From GCA-002726655 sp046582185 (GTDB lineage Bacteria > Pseudomonadota > Gammaproteobacteria > Pseudomonadales > Azotimanducaceae), in assembly GCA_046582185.1 (NCBI GenBank), contig JAYGEX010000013.1, forward strand, positions 145,579 to 209,578: DNA of 64,000 bases, read 5' to 3'. Positions 1 through 8,797 of the stretch are shown here, piece by piece. A model generated the notes under the pieces. It did no database searches and was not told the origin of the DNA. It saw only the letters and a list, made by a program, of their open reading frames with translations. Numbering within the stretch: the first letter of the stretch is position 1; each line of letters starts with the position of its first letter. The position numbers were made by a program, and so were the translations under genes.

Positions 1-653
1 AGGATTTTGTTCTCCAGCTCAAGATCATCTGAACTTCCACTCCAATTATCCTGGTCCATTCGAAACGGCGCACCCTCCTGGATTGAAAGATGTTGCAAAT
101 AAATCTCTGTACTGCCCGAGCGAATCCCCGGCTCAACAGTCAAGCGGAATTTATGGCTGGTGACGTCAGTTGAGTTCCCAAATACGCTGCCGTCCTTTAA
201 GCTCTTGAAGATCTCATCCGGCGTTCCATTTCGTGCCACCAGCCATTCACTGGTTAGCATACCTTTTGCCGGGTTAATCTCTGCAGGCGTAATATTATTG
301 GTCTCCCAGAACTGCAGAACCTTTGGCCAGACTGTAGCAGGTGGCAGATCGACAAATACCCATTGCTCATCGCCAAGTTTTTTAATGACAATTTGCTCAA
401 CGCCAAAAGAAGTGCTCAGCGCCTCCGGCAGACCTACTTCATAATTCCGTTCCGCAAGGCCGCGCACATCTATCACCTCAGGAATGGGCATCACATCATA
501 AAATTGTGGCTGATCCAGACTTTCAGGGATGACAACAGGTTTACTTGATCCTGTTTCCAGTGCTCGACGTTCGGCACCAGCGCCAAACCAGGAACATGCA
601 GAGAGCGTTGAGACTAAAACAGTCATCATCAACGCCAGTTGTGCTTGCTTCAT
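1..653 (-). CDS. bamC: Outer membrane assembly lipoprotein BamC (partial, 3' end off the window)
   Basis: BamC is a lipoprotein of the BAM complex, which inserts beta-barrel proteins into the outer membrane. The reading frame starts at the ATG read from 651-653. It begins with a short hydrophobic signal and a lipobox (LSTLSAC, Cys at about residue 20), then continues open for some 217 codons to the window edge. A segment reading WVFVDLPPATVWPKVLQFW fits the first helix-grip domain of BamC. It begins directly after the dapA stop codon, which is the classical dapA-bamC (dapX/nlpB) operon. The C-terminal domain lies outside the window. Identification rests on family resemblance plus this neighbourhood. 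Confidence 0.88.
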   Translation of the reverse strand, partial: MKQAQLALMMTVLVSTLSACSWFGAGAERRALETGSSKPVVIPESLDQPQFYDVMPIPEVIDVRGLAERNYEVGLPEALSTSFGVEQIVIKKLGDEQWVFVDLPPATVWPKVLQFWETNNITPAEINPAKGMLTSEWLVARNGTPDEIFKSLKDGSVFGNSTDVTSHKFRLTVEPGIRSGSTEIYLQHLSIQEGAPFRMDQDNWSGSSDDLELENKI

Positions 654-1532
654 TTAATTCAACGCTCCGGCTTTTCGCATGGCTGAACGTAAAGCATCAT
701 GATACTTCGCGTCTAATTCTGTCATTGGCAATCTGATTCCACCTTTTATTCTTTCCATTTCCATAAGCGCCCACTTCACCGGAATCGGATTAGCCTCAAG
801 AAACAAGTCATCGTGCAGCCCCCTGAGTGGCTCATCCAGCGTATGGGCCTCGTCGCTATTGCCAGCAACCGCGGCATTACACATTGCGGCCATTTTCGCC
901 GGTGCAATATTGGCAGTTACACTAATCGTTCCCTTTGCGCCGCCTAACATCAAGTCGCAGGCCGTCGCATCATCTCCTGAATAAATGACAATATCCGAGC
1001 CGCAAAGTTCAAGAATCTCAAGACTTCGGGACAGATCGCCAGTCGCTTCCTTGATTGCAATAATCTGCTCAATCTCACTTAGTCTTTTAACCGTTTCCGG
1101 CAACATGTCGCAGGCCGTTCGACCCGGGACGTTATAAAGAATCTGGGGCAGATCCACTGCCGCGGCAATGGCTTCATAGTGTCTGAACAGGCCTTCCTGA
1201 GTGGGTTTGTTGTAGTATGGCGTGACCAGCAAACAGGCATCTGCACCTGCATCTTTGGCCGCCGCGGTCAGTTCAATGGCTTCCGTGGTGGCATTGGCCC
1301 CCGTACCAGCAATGATAGGCACTCGCCCGTTCACCACATCCACCACGCGTTTAACTATTTCGCAGTGCTCAGGTATGGCTATGGTAGATGATTCACCGGT
1401 GGTGCCAACCGGCACGATCGCCGCTGTACCCATCTCAAGATGCCATTCAATTAATGCATCCAGTGATTGCCAATCGATGGATCCATCAGCATTCATCGGT
1501 GTTACTAACGCTACAATACTCCCAGTAATCAT
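654..1532 (-). CDS. dapA: 4-hydroxy-tetrahydrodipicolinate synthase DapA
   Basis: Condenses pyruvate with L-aspartate semialdehyde, the first committed step of lysine and diaminopimelate synthesis in the cytoplasm. The 292-residue length is the usual one for the family. Visible are GTTGES at residues 43-48 (substrate and Thr relay), Tyr133 in YNVPGR and the Schiff-base Lys161 in IAIKEATGD. The stop codon abuts the bamC start, so the two are cotranscribed. About 156 bases separate dapA from the next gene upstream, leaving room for its own promoter. Confidence 0.97.
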   Translation of the reverse strand: MITGSIVALVTPMNADGSIDWQSLDALIEWHLEMGTAAIVPVGTTGESSTIAIPEHCEIVKRVVDVVNGRVPIIAGTGANATTEAIELTAAAKDAGADACLLVTPYYNKPTQEGLFRHYEAIAAAVDLPQILYNVPGRTACDMLPETVKRLSEIEQIIAIKEATGDLSRSLEILELCGSDIVIYSGDDATACDLMLGGAKGTISVTANIAPAKMAAMCNAAVAGNSDEAHTLDEPLRGLHDDLFLEANPIPVKWALMEMERIKGGIRLPMTELDAKYHDALRSAMRKAGALN

Positions 1533-1688
1533 GGGTCCCCCAAATAAAAATCGACAATATTAACGATGGACCTTCCTGATAACAAGATTAACTCTTGTTC
1601 ACCGGGTATTATTACATCCACCTATTTCCAGCACTTATTCTCAATCGCGCTTATGCGCTTACTTAATAGTGCTCCACACGAATATCGG

Positions 1689-2753
1689 TCATTCCTGCAC
1701 CACAGGCTGATTTGACGGCCAGGCTGTCATTATTGCCTTAACAAGCGTCGCCAGGGGGATCGCAAAAAAGACGCCCCACAGACCCCACCAGCTACCAAAC
1801 ACAAGAACAGCAATGATAATAGCAATGGGGTGTAAATTAACGGCCTCTGAAAACAGCAGCGGCACAATCACCATGCCATCTATACCCTGAATGATTGTGT
1901 ATCCCAACATCAGATAAAGGAAGGATTCGCTCCAGCCGTACTGCATATAAGCAATAATGACGACAGGAACACTCACCGCAATCAGACCCAGATATGGAAC
2001 AATTACAGATAGGCCCACCAGAAAGCCGAGCAAGGCGGCATAGCGTAATCCGAAAGCTGTAAAGAAGAAGTAACTGACACTACCAACAATCAGCAGTTCT
2101 ACGAACTTCCCGCGTACGTAATTTTCCATCTGCAGATTCATCTCTCGACCCACCTGGTTCATCAGCGGCCGTTGATCGGGTAGAAAGGATAGACACCAGT
2201 TCAACAGTTGGTCCTTATCCTTTAACAGGAAGAACACCAGAAACGGAATGAGCAGCATATAAACCAGCACGGTGGCAAGAACTGGAAGCTGGGACAATGA
2301 AAATGACAGAATCCACTGACCAATATCGCCAGCTTCACTATTTAACATTTCTATCCAGGTACTGACCTGGGCCTCGGAAATATAATCAGGATAGCTTTGT
2401 GGCAACTTATCCAGCATGGCCTGAATTTTGGTGATCATATTAGGTAGTTCCTGAAACAGGGCTTGCATCTGCCGCCATACACCCGGCAAAACAAATACCA
2501 GGAAGCCAACAAAGCCTCCGAGAAACAAGAGGAAGGTCAAAGCAACGGCGATGCTATCGGAAACCTGATACCGGGAAAAAATCTTGATGACTCCCTGCAT
2601 CACATAGGCGAGAACGATCCCCGTAAGAAGTGGCGCCAGGATTGCGCCCATGGTGACGATGATGATAAAGAACAAGCCCAGAATAGCAACAAACAAAATT
2701 GCCTCCTCATCAGACAGGTGTTGTTCAATCCAGCCCCTTAGAACTTTTAGCAT
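1689..2753 (-). CDS. perM: AI-2E family (PerM/UPF0118) membrane permease
   Basis: A polytopic inner-membrane protein of 354 residues. It shows the family layout: two hydrophobic segments near the N-terminus (residues 17-60), a third at about 67-90, a long middle loop with amphipathic helices (about 90-150), then a cluster of hydrophobic segments from 150 to the C-terminus. Members have been linked to export of small signals or to sodium-proton exchange, and the substrate here cannot be told. The gene order dapA-perM-tusA-bepA-nadA matches Pseudomonas, which supports orthology to that permease. The symbol follows E. coli perM usage and says nothing certain about function. Confidence 0.85.
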   Translation of the reverse strand: MLKVLRGWIEQHLSDEEAILFVAILGLFFIIIVTMGAILAPLLTGIVLAYVMQGVIKIFSRYQVSDSIAVALTFLLFLGGFVGFLVFVLPGVWRQMQALFQELPNMITKIQAMLDKLPQSYPDYISEAQVSTWIEMLNSEAGDIGQWILSFSLSQLPVLATVLVYMLLIPFLVFFLLKDKDQLLNWCLSFLPDQRPLMNQVGREMNLQMENYVRGKFVELLIVGSVSYFFFTAFGLRYAALLGFLVGLSVIVPYLGLIAVSVPVVIIAYMQYGWSESFLYLMLGYTIIQGIDGMVIVPLLFSEAVNLHPIAIIIAVLVFGSWWGLWGVFFAIPLATLVKAIMTAWPSNQPVVQE

Positions 2754-2805
2754 GGCAGTACTTCCAGCATTCGAGTGCCCTTTACATTATCCATTCTGCC
2801 CGCTT

Positions 2806-3081
2806 CTATTTCTTACGTAGCCAATAGGAATAAGTACCCTCTACTTCCTTGCTAAGCAGCAGATGATGACCGCTCTGTTTCGCAAATACTTCAAAATCCC
2901 GAACGGAGCCGGGATCAGTACAAACCAGTTCAAGTACCTCGCCAGAATCCAGAGCATTAAGTGCCTGCTTGGCTTTCAACAGCGGCAATGGGCAATTAAG
3001 ACCACTGGCATCCAGCATCTTATCCGCGACGGGTTGCGTCTCCTGCCCCGTCTCTGCCTGCCGTTCTGGTTCGTTCTTCAC
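2806..3081 (-). CDS. TusA/SirA-like sulfur carrier protein
   Basis: A small cytoplasmic protein of 91 residues with the TusA fold signature. LDASGLNCPLPLLKAKQAL carries the active Cys at residue 30 in the CPxP motif, followed by the typical VCTDPGSVRDFEVFAKQSGH segment. TusA-family proteins carry persulfide sulfur for tRNA thiolation, molybdenum cofactor or other sulfur routes. The N-terminus has about 20 extra polar residues. It sits between perM and bepA as the Pseudomonas homologue does, 52 bases upstream of perM on the same strand. Which sulfur pathway it serves is not visible. Confidence 0.88.
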   Translation of the reverse strand: MKNEPERQAETGQETQPVADKMLDASGLNCPLPLLKAKQALNALDSGEVLELVCTDPGSVRDFEVFAKQSGHHLLLSKEVEGTYSYWLRKK

Positions 3082-3336
3082 ATTTGTCTCCCGGAATTTA
3101 TGCGATTATATCAGTCACTGAATCTTTCTTCTTGAACCCTTTCACTCATCTCTTTATCTCAAGAATGAGAACATATGATCGCCAGTCGGGTCTATTTATA
3201 ACCTTTTGACTGTATAACCTTACGGCCGCCACCCGTGAAGCTGAACTAAAAATTAATGGGACATCAACTGATTATCTGCCTAACACACTTCAGCGATTTT
3301 TATTTTCCGACATGAACCAGTAACATTCGGCTACAG

Positions 3337-4845
3337 ATGAAACAACAACTCACACAAGATAAGCGAACATTTTCCATGTATGCCCGCCTGCGACCTGGAC
3401 GACCCCGGCTACTAATGGCACTGATTTCAGTGCCGGTATCCGTATTGCTGCTGGTTAGTACCTGTCTTGCCGCAAATAGTGAAAACCTCCCAAAGCTGGG
3501 CGATTCCACCTCTGGCATAGTATCCCTTGAGACAGAGCGTCAAATTGGCCAGAACTTCCTGCGTTCACTTCGTGCCAACGCTCCAATGCTTAATGACCCC
3601 CTGTTACAGGACTACCTCGAGCACTTGATCTACAAACTGGCCGCCAGCAGCCAGCTCCAGGACAAACGCCTGGATGTGGTCCTTATCAAGAGCCCGGTCA
3701 TTAATGCATTTGCCGCACCCGGCGGCATTGTTGGTGTTAACTATGGATTGTTTTCCTATGGTGCAACAGAACATGAAATATCCGCAATCCTTGCCCACGA
3801 ATTAGCGCATCTAAGCCAGCGCCACTTCGCTCGCGGCATCGAGGCTGGTAGAAATACCGGCATGATTAATCTCGCCGGTTTACTGGCCAGCATTATATTA
3901 ATGACAACTGTGGGCGGTGATGTAGGTATGGCGGCGCTCAACACCACTCAGGGCATTACCCAGAGCAGACAGCTTAGCCATAGTAGAGCCCGGGAGTCAG
4001 AGGCTGACCGGGTGGGAATTGATACGCTGGTAGAAGCCAATATGGACCCCCGCGCCATGGCATATATGTTTGAACGTCTGGAACGTGCGAACCGTTACAG
4101 CAGCGACAGAATTCCGGAATTTCTGCGTTCCCATCCCGTAACCAAGAGCCGCATATCAGATTCTTACAATCAGACCAGGCGATTCCCAACCAAGGTCTGG
4201 CCGCTAATTGTCGACTATCAACTTATGCGCGCCCGGGTAAGCGCCCTTACCGCAACATCCCCCCAGGAGGCCCTTCTACGATTCAAAGATGGCATTAATG
4301 ACAATGACCCTATCAGACGCGCAGCGAACCAATATGGTCTTGTACTTTCACTTACCGCCAAGCGGGAAATTGATGAAGCCATCAAATACATTCGCCCCTT
4401 AAAAGAGAAATATCCGGACAAGATAATATTTAAAATTGCAGAGGCTGATATCCATTCCCAGGCCGAGCGATATGAAGATGCAATCGAAATACTGGAAACT
4501 GCACTTGCCATAAGCCCCGGCAACTACCCCCTGAACATGAGCTATGCAGAAACTCTGATTAAGGCAGGCCGAGCGGCGGAAGCGCAGGCAGTCTTACTGG
4601 CTTTATCAAATACGAGAAAGAATGATGAACAGGTCTGGTACTTGCTGGCTGAGGCCTTTGGTCTGGCGAACAATATTCCTGGTGTCCATTGGGCCCGCGC
4701 GGAGTTCTTTGTGCTCAACGGCAACTATAGCCAGGCGATTAAACAACTGGGTTACGCTCTCCCTTTGGTGAGAGATAATTTCCAGCAGGATGCAAAAATC
4801 AAACAGCGAATGGAAGAAATCTGGGCGCTTAGATCTAAAAGATAA
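3337..4845 (+). CDS. bepA: Periplasmic M48 metalloprotease with TPR repeats, BepA-like
   Basis: BepA-type proteases degrade or help assemble outer-membrane proteins such as LptD in the periplasm. The protein starts with a basic region and a hydrophobic signal (about residues 24-45, cleavage after CLA). The zinc site is HELAH at residues 154-158, with the third ligand in the SRARESEADRVGID segment. The C-terminal half (from about 300) is helical and TPR-like, as in E. coli BepA. A downstream Met at residue 14 (3376) is an alternative start that keeps the signal. It is transcribed divergently from tusA and converges on nadA. Confidence 0.9.
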   Translation: MKQQLTQDKRTFSMYARLRPGRPRLLMALISVPVSVLLLVSTCLAANSENLPKLGDSTSGIVSLETERQIGQNFLRSLRANAPMLNDPLLQDYLEHLIYKLAASSQLQDKRLDVVLIKSPVINAFAAPGGIVGVNYGLFSYGATEHEISAILAHELAHLSQRHFARGIEAGRNTGMINLAGLLASIILMTTVGGDVGMAALNTTQGITQSRQLSHSRARESEADRVGIDTLVEANMDPRAMAYMFERLERANRYSSDRIPEFLRSHPVTKSRISDSYNQTRRFPTKVWPLIVDYQLMRARVSALTATSPQEALLRFKDGINDNDPIRRAANQYGLVLSLTAKREIDEAIKYIRPLKEKYPDKIIFKIAEADIHSQAERYEDAIEILETALAISPGNYPLNMSYAETLIKAGRAAEAQAVLLALSNTRKNDEQVWYLLAEAFGLANNIPGVHWARAEFFVLNGNYSQAIKQLGYALPLVRDNFQQDAKIKQRMEEIWALRSKR

Positions 4846-4875
4846 GGATCGAAAAAATAAACCTCAAGACTATAT

Positions 4876-5946
4876 TCACGCCTTACCTTTGACTCTGAGC
4901 TGATTGCTCTGTGCGAATGCCACCATCCTGTTGAGAGGTATTAAGGCACGCTTGCTAATCTCTGGATCGACAAATATTTCATTGTTGTTGGCCGCGTCAC
5001 CGTTCTTACTTTGGAGCAAGGTCGCTTCGAGATTTTCCAGGACGTTCATACCCATCCATGGGCAATGAGCACAGCTGCGACAGCTCGCTCCATTACCTGC
5101 AGTGGGCGCTTCGATCAGGGTCTTGCTCGGCGCGGCCTGATGCATCTTGTAAAAAATCGCCTTATCTGTTGCGACAATAAACTTCTCGTTTGGCAACTCC
5201 TGCGCGGCACGAATTATCTGCGTGGTTGAACCAACAACTGTAGCTAGCTGAATTACAGATTGAGGTGATTCCGGGTGCACCAGGACAGCCGCATCAGGGT
5301 GCACGTTCATAAGATCTCGAAGACCCTGCTCTTTGAACTCTTCATGGACAATACAGGAACCTTGCCACATGACCATGTCTGCGCCTGTCTCGTTTTGAAT
5401 ATAGGAGCCCAGGAATCGGTCGGGTGCCCAGAGTATTTTTTTACCCTCATCCATTAAATATTCTGCAACTTCAAGGGCAATACTGGAGGTCACCACCCAA
5501 TCTGAGCGCGCTTTAACCGCAGCAGAAGTATTTGCGTACACAACAACTGTTCGATCCGGGTGTTCATCGCAGAAAGCTGAAAATTCATCTATAGGACAAC
5601 CAAGATCAAGTGAGCAGGTCGCTTCCAGCGTTGGCATCAATACGCGTTTTTCCGGGCTTAATATCTTGGCAGTCTCACCCATAAACTTAACACCGGCGAC
5701 AACCAGGGTTTGCGCATCATGCCTGGCGCCAAATTTTGCCATTTCCAGTGAATCAGAGACGCAACCGCCGGTTTCTTCCGCGAGGGACTGAATTGCATCA
5801 TCCGTGTAGTAGTGAGCGACCAGGACTGCATTTTGCTCAAGCAACAGGGCTTTGATACGATCTTTAAAACCGCTGATCTCCTGCTCATCAATGCTATGGC
5901 TCTGATGCAGGGGAATGTCGAAAGCGATATTGCTCAATTTTTTCAC
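4876..5946 (-). CDS. nadA: Quinolinate synthase NadA
   Basis: A 4Fe-4S enzyme that condenses iminoaspartate with dihydroxyacetone phosphate to quinolinate in de novo NAD synthesis. The 356 residues match the family length. The cluster cysteines are recognisable in LEATCSLDLGC, in GSCIVHEEF and in GASCRSCAHCPW near residue 290. The N-terminal AHYYTDDAIQSLAEE segment is the conserved substrate-binding start. NadB is not in the window. The gene stands alone on this strand between two plus-strand genes. Confidence 0.96.
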   Translation of the reverse strand: MKKLSNIAFDIPLHQSHSIDEQEISGFKDRIKALLLEQNAVLVAHYYTDDAIQSLAEETGGCVSDSLEMAKFGARHDAQTLVVAGVKFMGETAKILSPEKRVLMPTLEATCSLDLGCPIDEFSAFCDEHPDRTVVVYANTSAAVKARSDWVVTSSIALEVAEYLMDEGKKILWAPDRFLGSYIQNETGADMVMWQGSCIVHEEFKEQGLRDLMNVHPDAAVLVHPESPQSVIQLATVVGSTTQIIRAAQELPNEKFIVATDKAIFYKMHQAAPSKTLIEAPTAGNGASCRSCAHCPWMGMNVLENLEATLLQSKNGDAANNNEIFVDPEISKRALIPLNRMVAFAQSNQLRVKGKA

Positions 5947-6089
5947 TCATCGATGAAAAATGGGTTTACCAGTATACATCATGGATAATGGAAAATAGCC
6001 AAGACGCTCAACTCTTATCCCCGCGAAGATACTTGCGACAAGTAATGGTCGGTTATACTTCGCGACTCACTCAAAACCGTCTTTTATAA

Positions 6090-7013
6090 ATGTTAAACAT
6101 CGCTTTACTGATAGCCGAGACAGAAACGATTGTCGATGGTAACTATCGACGATTCGCTAATGAATTGTTGAAGCGAGACATCGACGTGACCGTTTGTCTA
6201 ATGGACTCCCTGTGTCTATACAAATCCGATATCCGGGCGCTTGGCTTTAAGGTAAACGCGCTGCTGGAAGACGGCGTTGCATTCCCGGCATTTCAAACAT
6301 TTGCTATGCATGATTTCTCCGACGTTTGGGTTCTTTCCCTGGGTTTTCGAAGCAGTTTTCTGGATAAATTCCAGCTCCTCTATTCCCTGGACGAAAAGAC
6401 CAAAGTTACGAATTCCCTGGATGCCCTTATGCATCTCAAGAGTAAGTACTTTTTGGCCAGCAAACCGGATCTCTTCAAATACCCGGCATCCTTTGCTTCC
6501 TGCAATCCGGATGAACTCTTTGAAATTTTAAAAGATGGCGTAGCCTGGATAGCCAAACCACCGGCCGGAAGCCTTGGCAGAGACGTATTCTTGATAAAGA
6601 AAGGCGATCCAAATGCCAGGGTCATTCTGGAAAATCTTTGTGGCATCGAGAGAAACCAATTTGTCCTTCTCCAGGAATATGTCCCGGAGATTGAGCGCGG
6701 TGAAAAACGGGTATTGTTCGCAGGCGGAAAAGTGGTCGGCCAATACTTGAGGATCGCCCACAAAGACCACAGAACCAACGTCATGCAAGGTGCCAAGATC
6801 AAAGAGTGCGATCTAAGCCCCGAGGAGGCTGCCTATTGCGAACAATTGGGGGGATTTCTCAAGGATTTTGGCGCCAGCTTCGTCGGTCTTGACCTCGCCT
6901 ACCCCTGGATAATTGAATTTAACGTGATCAACCCCGGCGGACTACTCACAATAGAGGAGCTGACGGGTCAGGACCTTACATCCAGCATTATCGACGAGAT
7001 TGGCTTTATTTAA
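6090..7013 (+). CDS. ATP-grasp enzyme related to glutathione synthetase GshB
   Basis: The 307-residue protein has the size and plan of prokaryotic glutathione synthetase. It has an N-terminal Rossmann-like part, then ATP-grasp motifs: WIAKPPAGSLGRDVFLIKKG (ATP lysine and glycine loop, near 153-172), GEKRVLFAGGKVVGQYLRI (about 210), and the metal-binding FVGLDLAYPWIIEFNVINPGG (about 265-285). Standard GshB ends this motif with EINVTSPT, while here it is EFNVINPGG. The N-terminal half is also divergent, so a different gamma-glutamyl or amino-acid ligase is possible. It lies between nadA and tRNA-Lys. Confidence 0.7.
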   Translation: MLNIALLIAETETIVDGNYRRFANELLKRDIDVTVCLMDSLCLYKSDIRALGFKVNALLEDGVAFPAFQTFAMHDFSDVWVLSLGFRSSFLDKFQLLYSLDEKTKVTNSLDALMHLKSKYFLASKPDLFKYPASFASCNPDELFEILKDGVAWIAKPPAGSLGRDVFLIKKGDPNARVILENLCGIERNQFVLLQEYVPEIERGEKRVLFAGGKVVGQYLRIAHKDHRTNVMQGAKIKECDLSPEEAAYCEQLGGFLKDFGASFVGLDLAYPWIIEFNVINPGGLLTIEELTGQDLTSSIIDEIGFI

Positions 7014-7021
7014 TCAGGTTC

Positions 7022-7049
7022 TTGAGTTTTGACCACGAATCGGTATGAT
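7022..7049 (+). promoter_or_regulatory. Likely sigma-70 promoter of tRNA-Lys
   Basis: A -35-like TTGAGT at 7022-7027 and a -10 TATGAT at 7044-7049 are 16 bases apart. The predicted start at about 7056 lies some 11 bases before the mature tRNA. The -10 box is near consensus, the -35 is weaker. Confidence 0.6.
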
Positions 7050-7066
7050 GTCGCACTTCCCAATAT

Positions 7067-7142
7067 GGGGCGTTAGCTCAGTCGGTAGAGCAGCTGGCTT
7101 TTAACTAGTTGGTCCCGCGTTCGAGTCGCGGACGCCCCACCA
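7067..7142 (+). tRNA. tRNA-Lys (anticodon UUU)
   Basis: A 76-base cloverleaf with acceptor stem GGGGCGT/ACGCCCC, D-arm GCTC...GAGC, anticodon loop CTTTTAA (anticodon TTT), T-arm with TTCGAGT and an encoded CCA at 7140-7142. The sequence resembles E. coli tRNA-Lys along its whole length. In Pseudomonas the tRNA-Lys next to queC is a well-known integration site for genomic islands, and here the accessory region begins directly after it. I found no second copy of the tRNA 3' end that would mark an attachment repeat. Confidence 0.98.
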
Positions 7143-7398
7143 ATTCAAAGGGCTGTAGAGCATTCTAAGCCCTCGCAAAATATCTGTAGAAGATTTGTAG
7201 AAACAACCTGCACCGTTTGAGGTATTAACATACCCTCCTTTGTTACTCCTTTAACAATCCAGTCGTTAACCAATCAGCTAAACGGCAGGACACCTGAGAC
7301 TCGTCATAACTCAACACTTTCTACCTTGGAAATCGTTCCTAGTTGGCTGATTAGACATTCAGACATATTCAAGACATCAACTTAAGTGGAATTCACTA

Positions 7399-7418
7399 TA
7401 CTGTATATGTGTACAGTA
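7399..7418. promoter_or_regulatory. LexA-type SOS operator
   Basis: The 20 bases TACTGTATATGTGTACAGTA keep the invariant CTG-N10-CAG of the gammaproteobacterial LexA box and differ at only two central positions from the ideal TACTGTATATATATACAGTA. The dyad extends to 7398-7419. It lies 15 bases before the ATG at 7433 of a gene of unknown function, so it would overlap that gene's promoter and repress it until DNA damage. Confidence 0.75.
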
Positions 7419-7432
7419 TACGCCTTAAACAA

Positions 7433-7771
7433 ATGCACAAAGGAACCATCCTCAATCACGATAGTAAAGGTGCTGTCGGAGTCCTGCTAAAAAACGGGGA
7501 TCTACGATTCGTTTACTGGGGAGGATTCACTCTTGAGATGCATCACCCAGTGAAACTATTCGTTCATCAATACAGTCGAGAGAATGAATGGAATCCGCGG
7601 AGCTCGGGATCAAAGATGCCAGTCTATACAGAGCTGAAGCCAGGAGAGTTCCTGGTCGGAAGTTGGTCAAATGAATACGTATACGCAATGCTGCCCTTTC
7701 TGATTGTTGAGGGGAAGCTTTCGGAGTATTGGCAAGATAACTTTTTCGTCAAAACGAGCGTTCCAAAATAG
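7433..7771 (+). CDS. Unknown small protein, probably SOS-controlled
   Basis: I do not recognise this 112-residue protein. It starts MHKGTILNHDSKGAVGVLL, faintly like the first strands of a cold-shock or other OB-fold domain, and is rich in aromatic residues (FVYWGGF, WSNEYVYAMLPF). There is no signal peptide or membrane segment. A GTG at 7409 would add eight residues but lies inside the LexA-type operator, so the ATG at 7433 is preferred. No strong ribosome site is visible. It is the first gene of the accessory region after tRNA-Lys, and the operator suggests a role in or after DNA damage. Confidence 0.5.
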   Translation: MHKGTILNHDSKGAVGVLLKNGDLRFVYWGGFTLEMHHPVKLFVHQYSRENEWNPRSSGSKMPVYTELKPGEFLVGSWSNEYVYAMLPFLIVEGKLSEYWQDNFFVKTSVPK

Positions 7772-8023
7772 CCACTGGTTTGTTGCCACGAGAGTATATG
7801 CGAGGAAGATGCAGGTTCAGGTGATTTAACAAGCTGTAGCTCATCCAACCTGCTTCAGCCGAAACCTTAGCGATATCGTTTTCACCTTCGCGGCTGTACA
7901 CCTCAACGACATCACCTGTGCTACACCAACCCGGCGTAAACCTTCTCTTACCACGCCTATATACATCTAAATTCAACTATACTCGCTGATGCACATGAAC
8001 ATGCCCAACTGGAATACCACACA

Positions 8024-8638
8024 ATGAAAATCATCGGCGCGGGTTTTTCTCGAACAGGTACATTCTCGCTAAAGCACGCGATTCAAGCCCTAGGTTTTGA
8101 ACCTTGTTATCACGGTGAAGTGATTTTCCAACGACCTGATCATGTCGAAATCTGGAACACGGTCCTGCAGCAGCAACCGGATTGGCAAGCCTTGTTCTCT
8201 GGATACGAAGCTGGCCTGGACAGCCCTATTTGCTTTTTCTGGCGCGAAATTCTAACAAGCTTCCCAGATGCGAAAGTAATACTAACGAAGCGAGACCCAA
8301 ATGATTGGTATGAAAGTTTTGCAGCTTCCCTTTACCCAGCGATGATGAACCCAGAGCGGGCACCGAAGGAAATTCAAGGGGCATTAAAGATGGCCAAAGC
8401 AATTGTTCTCGATCATATATTCGGCGGAAAGTTCGAAGACCGAAGGTTTGCAATTGAGATTTACAACAAGCATAACGACTCAGTTGAAGCCAGCTTCACC
8501 AATGAAAAGTCAGAACTACTGGTTTTCGAAGTCGCGAACGGATGGGCGCCATTGTGTGCATTTTTAGATCAGCCGATACCCCACATTGAATTCCCGAACA
8601 CCAATTCAAGGGAACAATTTCAATCTATATTGAGATAA
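8024..8638 (+). CDS. Sulfotransferase family protein
   Basis: A cytosolic PAPS-dependent sulfotransferase of the bacterial/eukaryotic type that transfers sulfate to a small acceptor. The N-terminal IIGAGFSRTGTFSLKHAIQ is the 5'-phosphosulfate loop. ILTKRDPNDWYESFAAS (about residues 86-102) is the 3'-phosphate region with its Arg and Ser. The 204-residue length is typical of this subgroup, which is common in marine bacteria and whose acceptors are mostly unknown. It stands alone, with about 250 bases before it and 160 after it. No sulfate-activation genes are nearby. Confidence 0.85.
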   Translation: MKIIGAGFSRTGTFSLKHAIQALGFEPCYHGEVIFQRPDHVEIWNTVLQQQPDWQALFSGYEAGLDSPICFFWREILTSFPDAKVILTKRDPNDWYESFAASLYPAMMNPERAPKEIQGALKMAKAIVLDHIFGGKFEDRRFAIEIYNKHNDSVEASFTNEKSELLVFEVANGWAPLCAFLDQPIPHIEFPNTNSREQFQSILR

Positions 8639-8797
8639 CAGGTATGCAGGTAGTCTCCCCTAGTTTCACTGTCGATAACTGGCACAATTTCACGGTTATC
8701 AATACTTGCTCAGGGTCCACAGAAGTCTCGTTCTAAACGCCATGACCTACCCAAGATCTCACCTCGTCGACCCGGAAGGCAGCGTTGATCTTGTTTT

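Noticed and set aside
7749..7976. Minus-strand frame of 75 codons starting MNLDVYRRGKRRF
   Set aside because: It overlaps the end of the gene with the LexA-type operator, has no ribosome site or recognised domain, and the overlap is tail to tail. It is probably chance.
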